The position numbers and the translations under genes are program-made. Below are positions 61,429 through 64,000 of a stretch of 64,000 bases of DNA, piece by piece. Each line of letters opens with the position of its first letter. Positions within the stretch are counted from its first letter, which is position 1. The notes under the pieces are model-generated. The model made no database searches and was not told where the DNA came from. It saw only the letters and a list, made by a program, of their open reading frames with translations. The DNA comes from Rhodocyclaceae bacterium (GTDB lineage Bacteria; Pseudomonadota; Gammaproteobacteria; Burkholderiales; Rhodocyclaceae): the NCBI GenBank assembly GCA_016718525.1, contig JADKDD010000002.1:1054001-1118000 (forward strand), given 5' to 3'.

Positions 61429-61890
61429 ATGACCACGCAAGCGTCCGTTATGCCAAGTCCGATTCACGAGTTGTTTCCCTACCTGCGGGTCAACAACGCA
61501 ACGGCTGCGATTGAGTTTTACGCCAGGGCATTCGGTGCCACGGAGAAATTCCGGCTGACAGAACCGTCGGGGCGCATCGGCCACGCCGAGCTTTGGTTCG
61601 GCGCTTGTATCGTGATGCTCTCCGACGAGTACCCGGAATATGGAATCAACGCACCGCAAAGTGGCGGCACCGGTTGTGCGATTCATTTGCATGTGGACAA
61701 CGCCGATGCTATGGCTGCGCAAGCCGTTGCAGCAGGAGCCACCATGTTGCGACCGTTGACGGATTCATTTCATGGCGAACGTGGTTGCGCGCTGCGCGAC
61801 CCGTTTGGTCACGAATGGATGCTCGGTCACACGATCGAAGTTGTTTCGCCGGAGGAGATGCAGCGGCGATTTACGGCGATGTTCAGCTAA
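61429..61890 (+). CDS. VOC-family protein (PhnB-like)
   Basis: The 153-residue protein has LFPYLRVNNATAAIEFYARAFGATE, at about residues 15-39, AELWFGACIVMLSDEYPEYG and DPFGHEWMLGHTIE, matching the PhnB/YdcE-like group of VOC proteins. It begins 25 bases after the amidohydrolase. The role is unknown; homologues are often misannotated as glyoxalases. Confidence 0.88.
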   Translation: MTTQASVMPSPIHELFPYLRVNNATAAIEFYARAFGATEKFRLTEPSGRIGHAELWFGACIVMLSDEYPEYGINAPQSGGTGCAIHLHVDNADAMAAQAVAAGATMLRPLTDSFHGERGCALRDPFGHEWMLGHTIEVVSPEEMQRRFTAMFS

Positions 61891-61896
61891 AGCGCC

Positions 61897-63957
61897 TTAG
61901 AGCCCCCGCAATTCAGCGACCAGTGACTTGGCACCGTAAATTTTATCGAGCGCCTCCAGCATGCCGGCACTATTCACAGAAACGGCGCGGTTCAGCACCT
62001 TGTCGTACCAGTACGCGCCGCTGAGCGAATGAATATTGCCGTCAAAGACCAAGCCGACCACTTCGCCCTGGCGGTTGATCATCGGGCTGCCGGAGTTGCC
62101 GCCGATGATGTCATGCGTACTGGACTGATTGAAATGTGTCTTCAGATTTAAACGGTCCTTGCTGCTAAGCCAGGAAGCGGGCAAGGCATACGGGTCATTG
62201 CCGGTGGCGCGTTCAAAGGCGCCGGCAAAATCGGTAAAGGGTGCGACTACTTTTCCGGACTTTTCCCAACCCTTGATCCTGCCGTAGGATAAACGCAAGG
62301 TAAAGGTGGCATCGGGATAGGCGCTGTCGCCGGTCTGCGCAAAGCGGGCTTGGGCAATTAATTCCGAATTCTTTTGTATGACCGCTTCGACCTCACGTTC
62401 GTAACGGGCGCGCAATTCCCGGGCATCTGTGTCGATTGCCACGGCCAGGCGAATGAACGCATCATCACTTTTTGCAATCGCAGCGGCGCCGCCGTTCCAC
62501 AGTGCGCGCCGGACTTCGCGGTCAGTCAGCTTGGTCCCGGCAACCAGACTATCTGCCAATTGCTGCGGCGATTTTTCCCCGAGCACCTTCTTCACCAGCG
62601 GTGAATCCGCCCCAAGCCGTTCCCGCATCTTGGTCAGGCCATAGGTCGTCTTCAAGGTTTCGAACTCGGGGTAAATCGGCGCTCCGGAGAACAAGCGCGC
62701 TTCAACCTCGGGCAATTTGTTATCGTTGAATTCGGGCAGACGATCAGCGTTTGCTTTTGCGCGTTCCGCAGCGCCGCGCACCAAGGTGCGCGCCATCGTG
62801 AAATAGCGGCTCTCAAAAGCCCGTCCGTTTTCAATCTGTACCATTTCCTGATACATCTCGCGATGCACCTTGACGGCGCGGGCAATCGCGTCCCAGGCGC
62901 CAAGCGTTGTTTTGGCAAGCTCCGGTCTGGATGCGACAAATTTGCGCAACGCTTCTTCTTCCGCACGTTTGCGTTGCAGGTGCCCGGCATCGCTCAGCGC
63001 CAGCAGCTGCCCGCGTTGAACCTTGTAACTATTTTCGGTGTTGAACAGCGTGCGCGCTGCGATGCGCTCCGCCTCGCCGCCGGCGCTGCGATATTGCGTC
63101 AGCACGCCGCGGTACTCCGCGGTATTCAACAGCCGGTCGATCAGGGTGTAATCGCGCACGAATTCCAGTTGCGCCACCGTCAGCTCGCGCTCGGTTCGAC
63201 CCGGATGACCGGCCACGAACACCGGTTCATCGGCGACCGGTCCGGTGGTGTTGAACGGGAAAAAATCACCGGTTTGCGCCGGTTTGCCATCTTCATAGAC
63301 GCGAATCAACGCCATGTCGAGATCAAAGCGCGGGAAATTGAAGTTGTCCGGATCACCGCCAAAGGACGCCATTGCGTTCTCGGGCGCGAAGGCCAGACGG
63401 ACATCCTGAAAACGGTGATAACGATAAAGCTTGTATTGACCGCCGCGATAAAGATCGACGACATCGCAGCGGACTTTGGCGCCCTCGTTGCCAACACACG
63501 CCGAGGTAATTTTTGCCTTGGCGGCATTCTGGGCTAGCGTGAAAGCGGTTCCCGTCAGTTTGGCGGTCGCGGCTTTTACTTCCTTCGTCACATCAGTGAT
63601 TTTCTCCAGCCGGTTGATTTCCATCGCCGGGCACTGCTTTTCATCGCTAACCTGCTGCGCCAGAAAACCGGCTTTGAGGAAATCCTGTCCCTTGCTCGAT
63701 AGCTGCTCAACACAGGTTGCGACGCAATGATGATTGGTCAGTACCAAGCCGTTTTTGGAAACAAATGAAGCCGAACAGCCACCGGCGATTCGGGCCGCGC
63801 TGCGCATGGTCTTTTCCAGCCACGGCGCACCGGGTGCCCAGCCGATATCGCGCTGCATCGCCTTGATTGGCGGATTGTCCAGCGTCCACATGCCTTCCTC
63901 GGACCATGCGGGTAGCGAACAAACAACACAAAGCAGCAGCGCGATCAAACATTTCAT
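61897..63957 (-). CDS. S46-family dipeptidyl peptidase (DPP7/DPP11 type)
   Basis: The 686-residue protein has a signal peptide (KCLIALLLCVVCSLPAWS) and an S46 peptidase fold. The catalytic histidine is in LVLTNHHCVA. A central segment is GGDPDNFNFPRFDLDMALIRVYE (about residues 213-235), which carries the acidic member of the triad. The catalytic serine is in GGNSGSPMI. These periplasmic enzymes release dipeptides from oligopeptides. Whether it prefers hydrophobic or acidic residues cannot be read from the sequence. I chose the ATG at 63957 with GGAG upstream. Confidence 0.92.
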   Translation of the reverse strand: MKCLIALLLCVVCSLPAWSEEGMWTLDNPPIKAMQRDIGWAPGAPWLEKTMRSAARIAGGCSASFVSKNGLVLTNHHCVATCVEQLSSKGQDFLKAGFLAQQVSDEKQCPAMEINRLEKITDVTKEVKAATAKLTGTAFTLAQNAAKAKITSACVGNEGAKVRCDVVDLYRGGQYKLYRYHRFQDVRLAFAPENAMASFGGDPDNFNFPRFDLDMALIRVYEDGKPAQTGDFFPFNTTGPVADEPVFVAGHPGRTERELTVAQLEFVRDYTLIDRLLNTAEYRGVLTQYRSAGGEAERIAARTLFNTENSYKVQRGQLLALSDAGHLQRKRAEEEALRKFVASRPELAKTTLGAWDAIARAVKVHREMYQEMVQIENGRAFESRYFTMARTLVRGAAERAKANADRLPEFNDNKLPEVEARLFSGAPIYPEFETLKTTYGLTKMRERLGADSPLVKKVLGEKSPQQLADSLVAGTKLTDREVRRALWNGGAAAIAKSDDAFIRLAVAIDTDARELRARYEREVEAVIQKNSELIAQARFAQTGDSAYPDATFTLRLSYGRIKGWEKSGKVVAPFTDFAGAFERATGNDPYALPASWLSSKDRLNLKTHFNQSSTHDIIGGNSGSPMINRQGEVVGLVFDGNIHSLSGAYWYDKVLNRAVSVNSAGMLEALDKIYGAKSLVAELRGL

Positions 63958-64000
63958 GGCGTCTCCGGAAGGTGGTACTACGTTCAATAGTTGTGGCTTA

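Noticed and set aside
1..64000. CRISPR arrays, tRNA genes, rRNA genes and prophage
   Set aside because: No regularly spaced direct repeats, no cloverleaf-like T-arm sequences and no phage structural or integrase genes were seen.

Overview
The window looks like part of a betaproteobacterial chromosome with moderately high GC. Support comes from the order recA-recX, lptB-rpoN-hpf-ptsN-hprK, the phoB-phoR pair, a DUF971-ubiE-Tim44-ubiJ cluster, a long DUF3683-type FAD/Fe-S oxidoreductase and a DUF1840 protein. The family or genus cannot be fixed from the sequence alone. Almost all of it is ordinary housekeeping coding sequence on both strands. I found no rRNA, tRNA, CRISPR array, prophage or intact insertion sequence.

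Layout. Positions 1-4.3 kb hold the end of lysA, a decayed RND adaptor and an intact RND permease. Positions 4.5-12 kb carry core genes: pgpA, cinA, recA, recX, lptB, rpoN, hpf, ptsN, hprK and a PsiF-like secreted protein. Positions 12-17.2 kb hold a HIT protein, a PilZ-like protein and a reverse-strand phoB-phoR-hydrolase operon. Positions 17.3-25.6 kb carry the ubiquinone genes ubiE and ubiJ, an apparent insertion (LTXXQ protein plus sulfotransferase-like protein) and the 1307-residue oxidoreductase. Positions 25.8-32.4 kb hold a MATE exporter and a compact signalling cassette: HATPase anti-sigma factor, FecR, OmpA, CHASE2-PP2C phosphatase, metallo-hydrolase and STAS antagonist. Positions 32.5-42.2 kb carry fumC, an AT-rich two-gene membrane module, lemA with two TPM proteins, ilvA, a molybdopterin oxidoreductase and 5-formyl-THF cyclo-ligase. 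Positions 42.2-54 kb carry slt, a double GST_N protein, a YcaQ-type glycosylase, cls, a glutamine-synthetase operon, an NDUFA9-like protein and a frameshifted cca. Positions 54-64 kb hold a GGDEF-EAL protein, hydrolases, two VOC proteins, an unusual J-like/trypsin-like protein, an amidohydrolase and an S46 peptidase.

The most unusual signal is a short dispersed repeat. Its core is CAGTTGGTGCTG (reverse complement CAGCACCAACTG), followed four bases later by CACGCC in the best copies. The exact 12-mer occurs nine times, with two more near copies, in both orientations and in both intergenic and coding DNA. About 0.01 copies would be expected by chance in 64 kb. In lysA it coincides with what looks like an in-frame insertion. 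In two intergenic copies the bases beside the core extend the hairpin by different but complementary pairs.

Other points worth attention are the partner-switching cassette at 27.2-32.4 kb, the two-gene module at 34.6-35.6 kb, the duplicated oxidoreductase tail flanking the 20.3-21.6 kb genes, and two disrupted genes. The RND adaptor is truly degraded, whereas cca is broken by a single base.
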